Source of the DNA: Clostridium simiarum
GTDB taxonomy: Bacteria > Bacillota > Clostridia > Clostridiales > Clostridiaceae
NCBI RefSeq assembly: GCF_018919175.1
Contig: NZ_JAHLQL010000003.1
Span: 308,322 to 372,321, forward strand
Reading direction: 5' to 3'
Length of the DNA stretch: 64,000 nt
Shown: positions 46,061 through 56,000 of the stretch, one piece after another
Layout: each line of letters starts with the position of its first letter
How positions within the stretch are numbered: position 1 is the stretch's first letter
The notes under the pieces: generated by a model
Seen by the model: the letters and a program-made list of their open reading frames with translations, nothing else
Told to the model about the DNA's origin: nothing
Databases searched by the model: none
Program-made: the position numbers and the translations under genes

Positions 46061-46102
46061 TCCTACTCCGCCTTTTTGATTAAAAATACAAATTGTTTTC
46101 AT
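46061..46102 (-). CDS. parA: ParA (Soj), exon 1: residues 1-14
   Basis: Fourteen codons, MKTICIFNQKGGVG, from ATG at 46102 with GGTGAG as ribosome site 8 nt upstream. It ends within Walker A, at the Gly before the catalytic Lys. Spliced to 43306-44043 it completes ParA. Without splicing, translation adds V-R-P and stops at 46049-46051. Confidence 0.95.
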
Positions 46103-46227
46103 AATTCAGCTCACCTACATTAAATACATTTTATTTATGTATAATTATATTTGAGCTTGCACCTCCTCTCTTATATTTATTATATATTTTACTTACATAT
46201 AATTAAAGCTTAATTTATATAATAATT

Positions 46228-46243
46228 TGTTTCACGTGAAACA
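46228..46243. promoter_or_regulatory. parS: parS site 3, in the parA upstream region
   Basis: A perfect TGTTTCACGTGAAACA, here embedded in a longer perfect 30-bp palindrome (46221-46250). It lies 125 nt upstream of the parA start, in the space after the noc terminator that should hold the parA promoter, so ParB could also influence parA transcription. Confidence 0.97.
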
Positions 46244-46337
46244 AATTATTTTCCTGATTTGATGTGTCATTACACATTATACAAATTATTACAAATTAAT
46301 TTATTATTTTACATTTTTTTCTGTGAGCAAATGAAAT

Positions 46338-46378
46338 CAAAATAAAAGAGTTTGAACACCTTCCAAACTCTTATTTTA
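46338..46378 (-). terminator. Terminator of the noc-like gene
   Basis: AAGAGTTTG/CAAACTCTT stem with T-rich tail on the minus strand, just past the stop at 46394. It separates noc from parA transcription. Confidence 0.85.
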
Positions 46379-46393
46379 AATCCATTTTTAATT

Positions 46394-47185
46394 CTATTTT
46401 TTAGGTATCTTAATAGTAACCTCTATACAATCATCTAAATCCTTAGAATCGTATTTAGCAGATATCCCATATTTGTCAAAAACTTGTTTTATTGTATTTA
46501 TGTAAACCTTAGGTGAAAATATACCCTTAATCTTCTTCTTTCCATCACTAGCTATAATATCTTTGGATAACTTCATTAACTCTTTATCTATTAAATCTTC
46601 TGTGCCTTTAACATTTAAAGATTTCTTAATAACTGTCTCCAATATCTTAAGTTGTAAATCCTCTGTTGGAAGTTTTAATAAAGCTCTAGCATGTCTTTCA
46701 GTTAACCTATTTTCCAATAATAGTTTTCTTACAGAAGATGTCAGTTTTAAAAGCCTTAGCTTATTTGCAATTGTTGATTGCTTTTTTCCTATAACTGAAG
46801 CTAATTGCTCTTGAGTATAACCATGATCTTTTATAAGATTATAGTATGCCTCTGCTTCTTCAATATAATTTAAATCTTCTCTTTGTAGGTTTTCTAATAA
46901 TGCTATAGCTGCAGAATCTCTATCTGAAATATCTACTATTATAGCTGGGACTTTAGAAAGCCCTAATTTTTTAGCCGCCCTTAATCTTCTTTCCCCTGCA
47001 ACTAATTCATATCTTCCTTCGCCCATTTTTCTTACAGAAAGCGGCTGTATTATTCCATAGGATTCTATGGATTGCGCTAACTCATCTATAGAGTCTTCAT
47101 CAAAATACTTTCTTGGTTGATATAAATTAGGTAATATAAGATCAGGTGCAATGTAAGTTACTTCATTCTGCATATCCCATACCAT
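46394..47185 (-). CDS. noc: ParB-family protein, Noc-like (nucleoid occlusion)
   Basis: 263 aa. Same plan as ParB: LPNLYQPRKYFDEDSI, GERRLRAAKKLG, and an HTH (YTQEQLASVIGKKQSTIAN). The position between rsmG and soj is that of noc in Bacillus. However, the short amphipathic membrane-targeting N-terminus of Bacillus Noc is not evident, and no Noc-binding site was found in the window, so it could instead be a second ParB. The start is between ATG 47185 and ATG 47173. Confidence 0.85.
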   Translation of the reverse strand: MVWDMQNEVTYIAPDLILPNLYQPRKYFDEDSIDELAQSIESYGIIQPLSVRKMGEGRYELVAGERRLRAAKKLGLSKVPAIIVDISDRDSAAIALLENLQREDLNYIEEAEAYYNLIKDHGYTQEQLASVIGKKQSTIANKLRLLKLTSSVRKLLLENRLTERHARALLKLPTEDLQLKILETVIKKSLNVKGTEDLIDKELMKLSKDIIASDGKKKIKGIFSPKVYINTIKQVFDKYGISAKYDSKDLDDCIEVTIKIPKK

Positions 47186-47299
47186 CCCTTACCTTTTCCT
47201 TTTATTAACATTTTCTATAAAAATAAAAAAAATCCTCTTTTTTAGAACAAAAACCTTCTTACAAATTATATCATATTTTTACATATACAGAAATAAAAA

Positions 47300-48019
47300 T
47301 TATTTTAATGGCTTTTTGGATATAGCATTAGCCTTTCTTGGATATACATTTGGGGTACTATTTACCTTTTTTATAACCACTAAATTATGCTTTAAATCAC
47401 TATCTTCTATATCTACAGGTATAACTTCTTCTAGTCTACCACCTAATGTGGCTATAGCATTTTTAGAATCCTTAAGTTCTTCTTCAATACTAGGCCCTTT
47501 TAAAGCCACAAAATAGCCACCAACTTTAACATAAGGAATACATAACTCAGAGAGTGTACACATATTAGCAACAGCTCTAGATGTTGCTATGTCAAAATTC
47601 TCTCTATACTGTTTTTCTCTTGATAACTCTTCAGCTCTTTTATGTATTGTATTAAAGTTCTTTAATCCTAATTCTCTAATAACTTCATTTAAAAAGTTTA
47701 CCCTTTTATTTAATGAGTCTAAGAGCATTATTTCTGAGTCTTCTCTCATTATACCTATGGGTATACCTGGAAAACCAGCTCCAGTTCCTACATCGATAAT
47801 GCTTTTAGCTTCTCTAAATCCTTGAAATTTAAAAGCCTTTATACAATCTATAAAATGCTTTTTAACTATGTCCTCATCTTCTGTTATAGCTGTTAAGTTT
47901 ATCTTATTATTCCACTCTTTTAGAATGTCTTTATAAAGCATAAACTTATTATATTTTTCCTCATCAAAATTTAAACTGATGTCTTCAGCTGCACTTTTCA
48001 TTAATTTATAAAATTCCAT
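47300..48019 (-). CDS. rsmG: 16S rRNA (guanine527-N7)-methyltransferase
   Basis: 239 aa (GidB). SAM-binding motif [15 protein letters not shown], with ATSRAVANM and the C-terminal [16 protein letters not shown] conserved. It methylates G527 of 16S rRNA, and its loss gives low-level streptomycin resistance in other bacteria. Located after mnmG as in most firmicutes, but separated from it by a terminator. Confidence 0.97.
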   Translation of the reverse strand: MEFYKLMKSAAEDISLNFDEEKYNKFMLYKDILKEWNNKINLTAITEDEDIVKKHFIDCIKAFKFQGFREAKSIIDVGTGAGFPGIPIGIMREDSEIMLLDSLNKRVNFLNEVIRELGLKNFNTIHKRAEELSREKQYRENFDIATSRAVANMCTLSELCIPYVKVGGYFVALKGPSIEEELKDSKNAIATLGGRLEEVIPVDIEDSDLKHNLVVIKKVNSTPNVYPRKANAISKKPLK

Positions 48020-48075
48020 TTGTAACCTCCATATTTAAATCTATATCTTAAATATATATCTAAACTCAAAAATAT

Positions 48076-48121
48076 AAAAGGCTCAGTTTAAATTATATAC
48101 GATAAACTCTGAACCTTTTAT
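48076..48121 (-). terminator. mnmEG terminator
   Basis: The inverted repeat AAAAGG-TCAGTTTA / TAAACT-TGA-CCTTTT, with single unpaired bases, lies between mnmG and rsmG; a T-rich tract follows. Confidence 0.6.
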
Positions 48122-48148
48122 AAAAAAACTATCTTTTATATTTAAAAA

Positions 48149-50017
48149 CTATCTTTTGTGTTCAAGATATATTAGTAATACTGAAATATCTGCAGGAGAA
48201 ACTCCAGATATTCTAGAAGCTTGACCTATACTTATAGGTCTAATATTATTTAGCTTTTGAATAGCCTCAATTCTTAATCCCTTTATTTCATTATAATCTA
48301 AACCTTCTGGAATTAATTTAGATTCAAATTTCTTAAATTGTCTTACTTGTTCTAGTTGTTTTTCTATATAGCCCTCATATTTAGATATTATATTTACCTG
48401 ATCCATGACATCCTTTGGAAGGTCAGGTCTTTGTAAGTCTAAAGGCTGTACAATATAATAATCTAATTCTGGTCTCTTAATAAGCTCATATAAACTTATA
48501 GGTTTTTTCAATTCTGTTGAATTTAAACCTTCTAGAAACTCATTTACTTCTCTTTTATTTGTTATTTGGATATTTTGTATCCTATTAACTTCTGCTTCTA
48601 TTTGTTCTTTTCTCTTTTTATATCTTGAATACCTTTCCTCTGTAACTAGTCCAACTTTGTAACCTAAATCTGTAAGTCTTAAATCCGCATTATCTTGTCT
48701 TAATAATAATCTATACTCAGCTCTTGAGGTCATCATTCTATAAGGTTCATTGGTACCTTTTGTAACTAAATCATCAATCAAAACACCTATATACCCATCA
48801 GATCTTGTAAGTATAAGTGGCTCCTCACCTTTTATTTGTAACACCGCATTTATACCCGCTATTAATCCTTGAGCTGCCGCTTCTTCATAACCGGAAGTAC
48901 CGTTTATTTGACCAGCTCCAAATAATCCATTTACTCTTTTATATTCAAGAGATGGTTTTAATTCCAAAGGATCTATGCAGTCATACTCTATAGCATATCC
49001 TGTCCTCATCATTTCTACCTTTTGAAGTCCTGGTATGGTTCTTAACATTTTAATTTGAACCTCTTCTGGTAAGGAGCTAGACATTCCTTGAACATACATT
49101 TCTTCAGTGTTTTCTCCTTCTGGTTCAATGAAAATTTGATGTTGAAGTTTGTCTGGAAATCTCATTATTTTATCCTCTATAGATGGGCAGTATCTTGGTC
49201 CAACCCCCTCTATTGCTCCATTATACATTGGTGATCTGTTTATGTTTTCTCTAATTACATTATGAGTATTCTCATTAGTGTAAGTTAAATAGCAAGATAG
49301 TTGTTCCCTCGTTATATCATCGCTCATAAATGAGAAAGGAACTATTACATCATCACCCTTTTGTTCTACAGTCTGAGAAAAATCTACTGATCTCCTATTT
49401 ACACGTGCAGGTGTTCCTGTTTTAAATCTTCTAATGTCAAAACCTAGCTTTATTAAAGAATCACTAAGTTCCATAGATGGTGCTAACCCATTAGGTCCAC
49501 TATAATAACTAACTTCTCCTACTATTACTTTTCCTTTTAAATAAACTCCTGTAGCTATTATTACAGTTTTAGCTGTAAAATATGCACCTGTTCTAGTAAA
49601 TACACCATTTACCTTTTCATCCTCTACATCTATATGAGTTACTTCCACCTGCTTTATATCTAGATTTTCTTGCAGTTCCAGAACATGTTTCATCCTATCT
49701 TGATATTTTTTCTTATCCGCTTGAACTCTTAAAGAATGTACAGCAGGTCCTTTAGATGTATTTAACATCCTAGATTGTATATATGTGTGATCTATATTAA
49801 TAGCCATTTCTCCACCTAAAGCATCAATCTCTTTTACAAGATGACCCTTAGCTGTCCCCCCTATATTAGGATTACATGGCATAAGAGCTATACTGTCTAA
49901 ATTCATTGTAGCCATAAGAGTTTTGGCACCCATCCTAGCAGAAGCTAACGCAGCCTCGCAACCAGCATGACCCCCACCGATTACAATTACATCATATTCT
50001 CCTCTTAAGTATTTCAT
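48149..50017 (-). CDS. mnmG: tRNA U34 carboxymethylaminomethyl-modifying enzyme MnmG (GidA)
   Basis: 622 aa. FAD-binding [16 protein letters not shown] at the N-terminus, GidA signatures [11 protein letters not shown] and [16 protein letters not shown], and a C-terminal helical domain ending in [16 protein letters not shown] in slightly varied form. It works with MnmE to modify the wobble uridine of certain tRNAs. It follows mnmE by 9 nt. Confidence 0.98.
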   Translation of the reverse strand: MKYLRGEYDVIVIGGGHAGCEAALASARMGAKTLMATMNLDSIALMPCNPNIGGTAKGHLVKEIDALGGEMAINIDHTYIQSRMLNTSKGPAVHSLRVQADKKKYQDRMKHVLELQENLDIKQVEVTHIDVEDEKVNGVFTRTGAYFTAKTVIIATGVYLKGKVIVGEVSYYSGPNGLAPSMELSDSLIKLGFDIRRFKTGTPARVNRRSVDFSQTVEQKGDDVIVPFSFMSDDITREQLSCYLTYTNENTHNVIRENINRSPMYNGAIEGVGPRYCPSIEDKIMRFPDKLQHQIFIEPEGENTEEMYVQGMSSSLPEEVQIKMLRTIPGLQKVEMMRTGYAIEYDCIDPLELKPSLEYKRVNGLFGAGQINGTSGYEEAAAQGLIAGINAVLQIKGEEPLILTRSDGYIGVLIDDLVTKGTNEPYRMMTSRAEYRLLLRQDNADLRLTDLGYKVGLVTEERYSRYKKRKEQIEAEVNRIQNIQITNKREVNEFLEGLNSTELKKPISLYELIKRPELDYYIVQPLDLQRPDLPKDVMDQVNIISKYEGYIEKQLEQVRQFKKFESKLIPEGLDYNEIKGLRIEAIQKLNNIRPISIGQASRISGVSPADISVLLIYLEHKR

Positions 50018-50026
50018 TTTACACCT

Positions 50027-51400
50027 CTACTTTCCTAAACAAAATTCTGAGAATATCTTATCTATTATATCCTCTTCCAAGGTTTCTCCAGTAATTTCAC
50101 CTAAATTCATCCAAGCACTTCTTACATCAATAGACGCTAAATCTATAGATATTCCACTATTTAGAGTATCCAGTGCTGCCAAACACCTCTCTTTTGCTCT
50201 ATATAGAGCCTCTTTGTGTCTTGAATTAGTTATCATTACTTCTGTAGGTTTAATCTCACCTTTAAAGAATAAATCCTTTATCTTTTTCTTTAATATTTCT
50301 ATACCTTCACCTGTTTTTGCAGATACTTCAATAATATTTTCCATACCCTCAAAAACATTATCTTCTAACTTTCTTTCTAAATCCAACTTATTCAAAAGAA
50401 CTATATATTTTTTATCCTTTATATAATCTAAGATTTCTTTATCTTCATCATCTAGCTTCCTACTTAAATCTAGCATAAATACAACAAGATCAGCTTCATT
50501 TATTTTTTCCTTAGACCTTTCAACACCAATTTTCTCTACTAGGTCATCAGTTTCTCTTATTCCTGCTGTATCTACTAGCTTAAGAGGTATTCCTTCTAAG
50601 TTTATATACTCCTCAATAACATCTCTTGTAGTACCAGGTATATCTGTTACTATAGCTCTTTGTTCCATTAATATAGAGTTAAGTAAAGAAGATTTTCCCA
50701 CATTAGGTTTACCGATTATAACCATGCTTAACCCTTCTCTTATAATTCTTCCCTCATTAGCTGTATCTAATAGACTCTGGATTTTATTTATTATATCATT
50801 TAAATTATTCTGAACTCTATCTGAAGTTATTTCCTCTAAATCCTCTTCTGGGAAATCTACAGTAGCTTCTATATGAGCTATGACACCTAATAATTCATGC
50901 CTAATATCTCTTATTTCCCTGGAAATTCTACCATCACTTTGCATTAAAGCTGACTTCATTGCTAAATCTGTTTTTGCCCTTATCAAATCAATAACAGCCT
51001 CAGCCTGACTTAGGTCTATTCTACCATTTAAAAAGGCTCTTTTAGTAAATTCACCGGGCTCTGCTAGTCTTGCTCCCGCTTTTATAACCTCTTCTAGAAC
51101 CTTATTAGTAGGCATAATTCCCCCATGACAGTTTATTTCTACTGAATCTTCAGCAGTAAAACTTCTAGGACCCTTCATATAACTTATCAATACCTCATCT
51201 ATTATTTCTCCGTTCAACTTATCTATAACATGGCCATATCTCATAGAATAAGGTCTTATATCATCAAGATTTCTACCATTTTTCCCTTTAAATATAGATG
51301 AAACTATAGAAAGAGCCTTTTCTCCAGAAACTCTTATAATAGAAATACCACTTTCTCCTACAGCTGTAGCTATAGCAGCTATAGTATCAAAATCTTTCAT
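50027..51400 (-). CDS. mnmE: tRNA modification GTPase MnmE (TrmE)
   Basis: 457 aa. N-terminal folate-binding domain ([21 protein letters not shown]), a G domain with [12 protein letters not shown] and [10 protein letters not shown], and the C-terminal CLGK with the conserved cysteine. Partner of MnmG. The ATG has AGGAGGT upstream. Confidence 0.98.
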   Translation of the reverse strand: MKDFDTIAAIATAVGESGISIIRVSGEKALSIVSSIFKGKNGRNLDDIRPYSMRYGHVIDKLNGEIIDEVLISYMKGPRSFTAEDSVEINCHGGIMPTNKVLEEVIKAGARLAEPGEFTKRAFLNGRIDLSQAEAVIDLIRAKTDLAMKSALMQSDGRISREIRDIRHELLGVIAHIEATVDFPEEDLEEITSDRVQNNLNDIINKIQSLLDTANEGRIIREGLSMVIIGKPNVGKSSLLNSILMEQRAIVTDIPGTTRDVIEEYINLEGIPLKLVDTAGIRETDDLVEKIGVERSKEKINEADLVVFMLDLSRKLDDEDKEILDYIKDKKYIVLLNKLDLERKLEDNVFEGMENIIEVSAKTGEGIEILKKKIKDLFFKGEIKPTEVMITNSRHKEALYRAKERCLAALDTLNSGISIDLASIDVRSAWMNLGEITGETLEEDIIDKIFSEFCLGK

Positions 51401-51626
51401 TTTTACCTCCTTTAAACCACAAAAATGGTTTTAGTATATTAGTTTATAATATAAACAATTTATCTGTATAATCAAATTACTTCTAATACTTATATTAAAC
51501 TTTAATTTTAATTTATAAAAGCATGATTTTAAATTATTTTTTAATTAATATTACCTAATGCAAAAGAGATTATACCACCACATTAGTATTTACTCAAGTA
51601 CTAAACTTTGCTATATATGTATATGA
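51401..51626. other. Intergenic region between jag and mnmE
   Basis: About 225 nt of AT-rich spacer that should hold the mnmE promoter. No gene or strong structure apart from the jag terminator at its right edge. Confidence 0.5.
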
Positions 51627-51657
51627 AAAAAGAAAGCCCATCTAGGCTTTCTTTAAA
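51627..51657 (-). terminator. jag terminator overlapping the stop codon
   Basis: AAAGAAAGCC...GGCTTTCTTT stem followed by T-run; its 5' arm encodes the last codons (K-K-A) of Jag. Confidence 0.85.
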
Positions 51658-52268
51658 TCTACTACCACTCTTCTATAAGGTTCGTCACCTTCACTATAGG
51701 TATAAATATATGGGTTGTTTTGAAGTGCTGAATGAATTATTCTTCTTTCATATGGATTCATAGGTTCCAATTTAAAGTTTCTTCCAGATCTTCTAACCCT
51801 ACTTGCAGTTTTGTCTGCTAGACGTTTTAATGTTTCTTCTCTTTTAAATCTATAGTTTTCAGTATCTAATACCACTCTTTTATATTCACTGTCATTTCCT
51901 TTGTTTACTACAAGACTAATTAGATATTGAAGAGAATCTAGTGTCTCCCCCCTATATCCGATTATAATTCCCATATTAGGTCCAACAAGTGAAATATTTA
52001 TGACATCATCTTCTTCTTTAATTTTAATTTCAGCTTTTACGCCCATGGCATCTAAAATTTCTCTCAAAAAAGTTTTTGCCTCATATACATAGTCTCTTTT
52101 CACCTTAACTCTGATCTTTGCTGGCTTAGCTCCAATTAACTTAAATAACCCCTTGCTACCTTCTTCTATAACTTCTACTTCAATTCTATCTTCTGTAACA
52201 TTTAACTCTCTTAAAGCGTTCTTTATAGCCTCATCTACAGTTTTGCCAGTGATTTCAATTGTTTCCAT
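51642..52268 (-). CDS. jag: RNA-binding protein Jag (KhpB/EloR)
   Basis: 208 aa from the ATG at 52268, which fits GGTGGGTG; a longer frame starts with GTG at 52280. An N-terminal Jag domain (EITGKTVDEAIKNALRELNV), a KH domain with IIIGYRGETLDSLQYL and a C-terminal R3H domain (RRSGRNFKLEPMNPYERRIIH). It binds RNA and influences cell elongation in other firmicutes. It follows yidC closely. Confidence 0.95.
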   Translation of the reverse strand: METIEITGKTVDEAIKNALRELNVTEDRIEVEVIEEGSKGLFKLIGAKPAKIRVKVKRDYVYEAKTFLREILDAMGVKAEIKIKEEDDVINISLVGPNMGIIIGYRGETLDSLQYLISLVVNKGNDSEYKRVVLDTENYRFKREETLKRLADKTASRVRRSGRNFKLEPMNPYERRIIHSALQNNPYIYTYSEGDEPYRRVVVDLKKA

Positions 52269-52308
52269 ACCCCGTTTCACCCACCTTTAACCTGATACCG
52301 ATATTATA

Positions 52309-53034
52309 CTATTTCTTATTTTTATTTCCTAACTTATCCGAGCTAATTTCTTGTGCAAGTTTAGTTGTAGAACTATCATCCTTAGGTTTATTATCTATAG
52401 ATTTCATTATATAAGTTTGAGCAATTTGTATTAAGTTATTTATAACCCAGTATAAAACTAAAGCTGACTTAAACTTAAGACTCATAAATCCAATAAATCC
52501 AGCCATGAATATGTTCATTGTCTGCATTTGCTTAGCTTGTGCATTATTAGGAGAACTACTTGATATAATCTTAGTTGATATATATTGAGTTACGAAAGAT
52601 ACAACAGGTAGTATGTATAGCTGGTCTGGTTGAGATAAATCATTTACCCATAAAAATCCTACACCACTTATGCCCTGTAAATTGTTAAAAACATAATATA
52701 AGGCAAACAATATTGGCATCTGTATTAATAAAGGTAAACAACCGCTAAAAGGACTCACTCCATTTTCTTTATATAGCTTCATCATCTGTTCTTGCTGTTT
52801 CTGCGGATCATTTTTATACTTACTTTGTAATTTTTGAAGCTCTGGTTGTATTTCTTGCATCTTTACTTGAGATCTTGTTTGTTTTATATTTAAAGGTAAT
52901 AATATTATTCTTATTATTATGGTGAATAGTATTATAGCTAATCCATAAGAATAATTAGGATTAGTTGTTAATACTTTTATCAAACCATGGATAAATTCAA
53001 AAAATTGAGTTAAAACGTTATTTAAAATCTGCAA
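52309..53034 (-). CDS. yidC: Membrane protein insertase YidC (SpoIIIJ type)
   Basis: 241 aa. Five hydrophobic segments; hydrophilic-groove Arg in LPLNIKQTRSQVKMQ, followed by the SGCLPLLIQMPILFALY region. It lacks the large periplasmic domain of proteobacterial YidC. A lipobox Cys is not evident. Sits between yidD and jag as usual. The basic C-tail (KLGNKNKK) would contact ribosomes. Confidence 0.95.
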   Translation of the reverse strand: MQILNNVLTQFFEFIHGLIKVLTTNPNYSYGLAIILFTIIIRIILLPLNIKQTRSQVKMQEIQPELQKLQSKYKNDPQKQQEQMMKLYKENGVSPFSGCLPLLIQMPILFALYYVFNNLQGISGVGFLWVNDLSQPDQLYILPVVSFVTQYISTKIISSSSPNNAQAKQMQTMNIFMAGFIGFMSLKFKSALVLYWVINNLIQIAQTYIMKSIDNKPKDDSSTTKLAQEISSDKLGNKNKK

Positions 53035-53055
53035 ATTGCAAACCTCCCGACAATT

Positions 53056-53268
53056 TTATTTAACAGGATCATATCCCCCTTTATGGAAAGGATGACATTT
53101 TAATATTCTCTTTAATGACATAAAGCTTCCTTTAAAAGCTCCATACTTTTCTATGGCCTCCAAAGCATATTGGGAACAAGTAGGATAAAACCTACAGCTA
53201 GGAGGTTTCATGGGCGAAATATATTTTCTATAGAATTTAATTAAGCCAATGAAAAATCTTTTAATCAT
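53056..53268 (-). CDS. yidD: Membrane insertion efficiency factor YidD
   Basis: 70 aa. The family signature [18 protein letters not shown] and the C-terminal [16 protein letters not shown] are both present. It is thought to help YidC-dependent membrane insertion. Its start overlaps the end of rnpA by 8 nt. Confidence 0.97.
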   Translation of the reverse strand: MIKRFFIGLIKFYRKYISPMKPPSCRFYPTCSQYALEAIEKYGAFKGSFMSLKRILKCHPFHKGGYDPVK

Positions 53269-53620
53269 TTTCTAATAACCCCGCCTTTTTAAAGAGGTTT
53301 TTCATAGAATTCTCTACATCATGATAACTCTTGTCCTTCAAAGCAACTCTAGCTACAAATACAAAATCAAATCCTTTTTTTAAACCTTTACTATTTAATC
53401 TATAACTTTCACTTATTAATCTCTTCACTCTACTTCGAACTACACTTTTTCCAACTTTTTTACTTACAGATATGCCTACACGATTAATAAGGCTATTATT
53501 CTCATCTCGATTATAAGAATTTCTATACACATATAAAACCAACAATTCATTGGAAAAGGACTTTCCTCTTCTGTACACTCTTCTGAATTCTACATTCTTT
53601 CTAAGCTTTTCGCTTTTCAT
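53261..53620 (-). CDS. rnpA: Ribonuclease P protein component
   Basis: 119 aa. Typical layout: N-terminal [12 protein letters not shown], then [28 protein letters not shown], the RNR-type RNA-binding motif, and FVFVARVAL. It cooperates with RNase P RNA in tRNA 5' maturation. AAGGAG lies 13 nt before the ATG, a rather long spacing. Confidence 0.97.
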   Translation of the reverse strand: MKSEKLRKNVEFRRVYRRGKSFSNELLVLYVYRNSYNRDENNSLINRVGISVSKKVGKSVVRSRVKRLISESYRLNSKGLKKGFDFVFVARVALKDKSYHDVENSMKNLFKKAGLLEND

Positions 53621-53654
53621 GCCAAAACATTACTCCTTTTTTTCCTGCAATTGC

Positions 53655-53678
53655 AGAAAAAGGCCACTAAAGCGGCCC
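53655..53678 (-). terminator. Hairpin between rpmH and rnpA
   Basis: GGCCGC-TTTA-GTGGCC stem with TTTTT on the minus strand right after rpmH. It probably attenuates so that more L34 than RnpA is made. Confidence 0.75.
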
Positions 53679-53813
53679 TTATGCTGTCAATCTTCTTCTA
53701 CCTTTTTGTCTTCTTCTCTTAAGAACTTTTCTTCCAGATAAAGATCTCATTCTTTTTCTGAAGCCATGTTCTCTTTTTCTTTGTTTCTTTTTAGGTTGGT
53801 ATGTCATGAACAT
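53679..53813 (-). CDS. rpmH: 50S ribosomal protein L34
   Basis: A 44-aa, very basic protein beginning [20 protein letters not shown] and ending [12 protein letters not shown], the full conserved L34 sequence. It is the first gene of rpmH-rnpA-yidD-yidC-jag, divergent from dnaA across the origin. AAGGGGG is the ribosome site. Confidence 0.98.
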   Translation of the reverse strand: MFMTYQPKKKQRKREHGFRKRMRSLSGRKVLKRRRQKGRRRLTA

Positions 53814-54374
53814 GCTAACTACACCCCCTTTATCTAACTTATGTATAGCAATTTATTCACTATCATATTAATTCAAATTAAAGTTTTACCTTCTAATTAT
53901 ATAGTGACCATAATTTAATGTCAAGAAGCCAAAGAAGAATTTGTAACAATATATACAGGTAAATATTGTTGATATTTTTATCAACAACTTATTTTTTTGT
54001 GGATAAGTTATTGAATGTTATCAATTCTATATGATATCATAAAGAAGAATTGTGAATAATTTTTTATATTTGACAAGTTATCCACAGTTGTTGATAATAT
54101 TGTGTATAACTTATTTAATTATTGCTATATCTATTATTATAATCACTATTTATAGATATAATTCAATAGTTTTATATATTTTTAATTATGTTTATATGTT
54201 TTTTTCCACAGTGTTAATAACTATAAAACCTCTAAAAATATTAACAGAGTTATAAACATGTGAATATTTTTAATAACAATGGCTATTATCTTAAATAGCT
54301 GTTTATAATTATGTTTATATGTTGTTTACACTTTTATATAATAAAATTTTTATAATTTGACTGGAGGATTAAAA
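53814..54374. other. oriC: oriC, upstream part (DnaA-box cluster before dnaA)
   Basis: 560 nt of very AT-rich DNA between the divergent rpmH and dnaA. Perfect DnaA boxes: TGTGGATAA at 53998-54006 and TTATCCACA at 54078-54086. Near matches include TGTGTATAA at 54101-54109. A strong ribosome site GGAGG at 54363-54367 belongs to dnaA. No gene is present; a 67-codon frame at 54052 has no ribosome site. Confidence 0.9.
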
Positions 54375-55730
54375 ATGAATGCCCAACTTAAAGAAATATG
54401 GGAAAAAACCTTAAACATCCTAAAAGGTGAGCTTTCAGAAGTCAGCTTCAATACATGGATAAAAAGTGCAGAACCTATGATTATAACTAATGACTCAATA
54501 AAACTTGGTGTTCCTAATGATTTTACTAGAGAAATATTAGAATCTAGATATAAAGATCTTATAATGAACGGAATAAAACTTATAACTTCTAAAAAATATA
54601 ACATTGAATTTTGCATATTGTCAGAAGAGCAAGTAGAGCAAGATGTTATAAAAGAAGCTAAAGAAGTAAATAAAAAAAGTTCTGTAACTCCAAATGATGA
54701 AATGACAGCTACATTAAATCCTAAGTACACTTTTGACTCTTTTGTTATTGGAAATAGTAATAGGTTTGCCCATGCAGCTTCATTAGCTGTAGCAGAATCC
54801 CCAGCAAAAGCATATAATCCTTTATTTATCTACGGTGGTGTTGGTCTTGGAAAAACACATCTTATGCATGCTATAGGTCATTATATTCTTAAAAATAACC
54901 CTAGTGCAAAGGTTGTGTATGTATCCTCAGAAAAATTTACCAACGAACTTATTAACTCAATAAAAGATGATAAAAATGTAGAATTTAGAAATAAATATAG
55001 AAATGTAGATGTACTTTTAATCGATGATATTCAATTTATAGCAGGTAAAGAAAGAACTCAAGAAGAATTTTTCCATACTTTTAACGCACTACATGAGGCT
55101 AATAAACAAATCATCTTATCTAGTGATAGACCACCAAAAGAAATTCCTACCTTAGAGGATAGATTAAGGTCAAGATTTGAATGGGGACTTATTGCTGACA
55201 TTCAAGCACCAGATTTTGAAACTAGGATAGCTATTCTTAAAAAGAAAGCTGATGTAGAAAATCTTAATATTCCAAATGAAGTAATGGTGTATATTGCAAC
55301 AAAAATTAAATCAAATATAAGGGAACTAGAAGGTGCTCTTATAAGAATTGTAGCTTATTCTTCTTTAACTAATAGTGAAATAACAGTAGAATTAGCTTCT
55401 GAAGCTTTAAAGGATATCATATCCAATAAACAATCGAAAAATATTACTATAGATAATATTCAAGATGTAGTATCTAGCTATTACAATCTTAGAGTAGAAG
55501 ATTTTAAATCTCAGAGAAGAACTAGAAATGTTGCATATCCGAGACAAATAGCCATGTACTTATGTAGGAAGCTTACTGATATGTCTCTTCCTAAAATAGG
55601 GGAAGAGTTTGGAGGACGTGACCACACTACTGTAATACATGCTTACGAAAAAATATCATCAGGTTTAAAGACCGATGAATCATTACAAAATGCTGTAAAT
55701 GATTTGACAAAAAAACTGACACAAAAATAA
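54375..55730 (+). CDS. dnaA: Chromosomal replication initiator DnaA
   Basis: 451 aa from the ATG at 54375 (GGAGG 7 nt upstream). Domain I ([17 protein letters not shown]), a linker, the AAA+ domain III with Walker [16 protein letters not shown] and Walker [11 protein letters not shown], and domain IV with the DnaA-box-recognition motif [15 protein letters not shown]. It unwinds oriC; flanked on both sides by DnaA boxes. Soj (ParA) is a known DnaA regulator in Bacillus. Confidence 0.99.
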   Translation: MNAQLKEIWEKTLNILKGELSEVSFNTWIKSAEPMIITNDSIKLGVPNDFTREILESRYKDLIMNGIKLITSKKYNIEFCILSEEQVEQDVIKEAKEVNKKSSVTPNDEMTATLNPKYTFDSFVIGNSNRFAHAASLAVAESPAKAYNPLFIYGGVGLGKTHLMHAIGHYILKNNPSAKVVYVSSEKFTNELINSIKDDKNVEFRNKYRNVDVLLIDDIQFIAGKERTQEEFFHTFNALHEANKQIILSSDRPPKEIPTLEDRLRSRFEWGLIADIQAPDFETRIAILKKKADVENLNIPNEVMVYIATKIKSNIRELEGALIRIVAYSSLTNSEITVELASEALKDIISNKQSKNITIDNIQDVVSSYYNLRVEDFKSQRRTRNVAYPRQIAMYLCRKLTDMSLPKIGEEFGGRDHTTVIHAYEKISSGLKTDESLQNAVNDLTKKLTQK

Positions 55731-55763
55731 TAAACACCTGTACATAATAAGCTATGCATAATC

Positions 55764-55893
55764 TGTGGATAAGTTTTAAGATAATAATTAGATTTAACAA
55801 TGTGGATAAGTCTAAATTTTGATTACCTTCTTATCCACAATTATTTTTGTCTTATTTTTCTTTGTATTTAAGGGTTTAGAGTAGTTATCCACA
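55764..55893. other. oriC: oriC, downstream part (DnaA boxes between dnaA and dnaN)
   Basis: Four perfect boxes in 130 nt: TGTGGATAA at 55764-55772 and 55801-55809, TTATCCACA at 55831-55839 and 55885-55893. Followed by an AT-rich tract (about 55915-55980) suitable for unwinding. With the boxes upstream of dnaA this makes a bipartite origin of the Bacillus type. Confidence 0.9.
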
Positions 55894-56000
55894 AACCCAC
55901 AGCCCCTACTACTACTGTTACTATATTTATCTATATATTTATATCTATATCTACTCTAAATTCTAATAAATTATTGTGAATAACTTAAGGAGGATATACC

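Noticed and set aside
46394..47185. Noc-binding sequences supporting the Noc assignment
   Set aside because: No ATTTCCCGGGAAAT-like site was found in the window, so the Noc name rests on position and sequence family only.
54052..54255. A 67-aa coding region in the oriC spacer
   Set aside because: No ribosome site, extreme AT composition and overlap with DnaA boxes; it is an open frame by chance.
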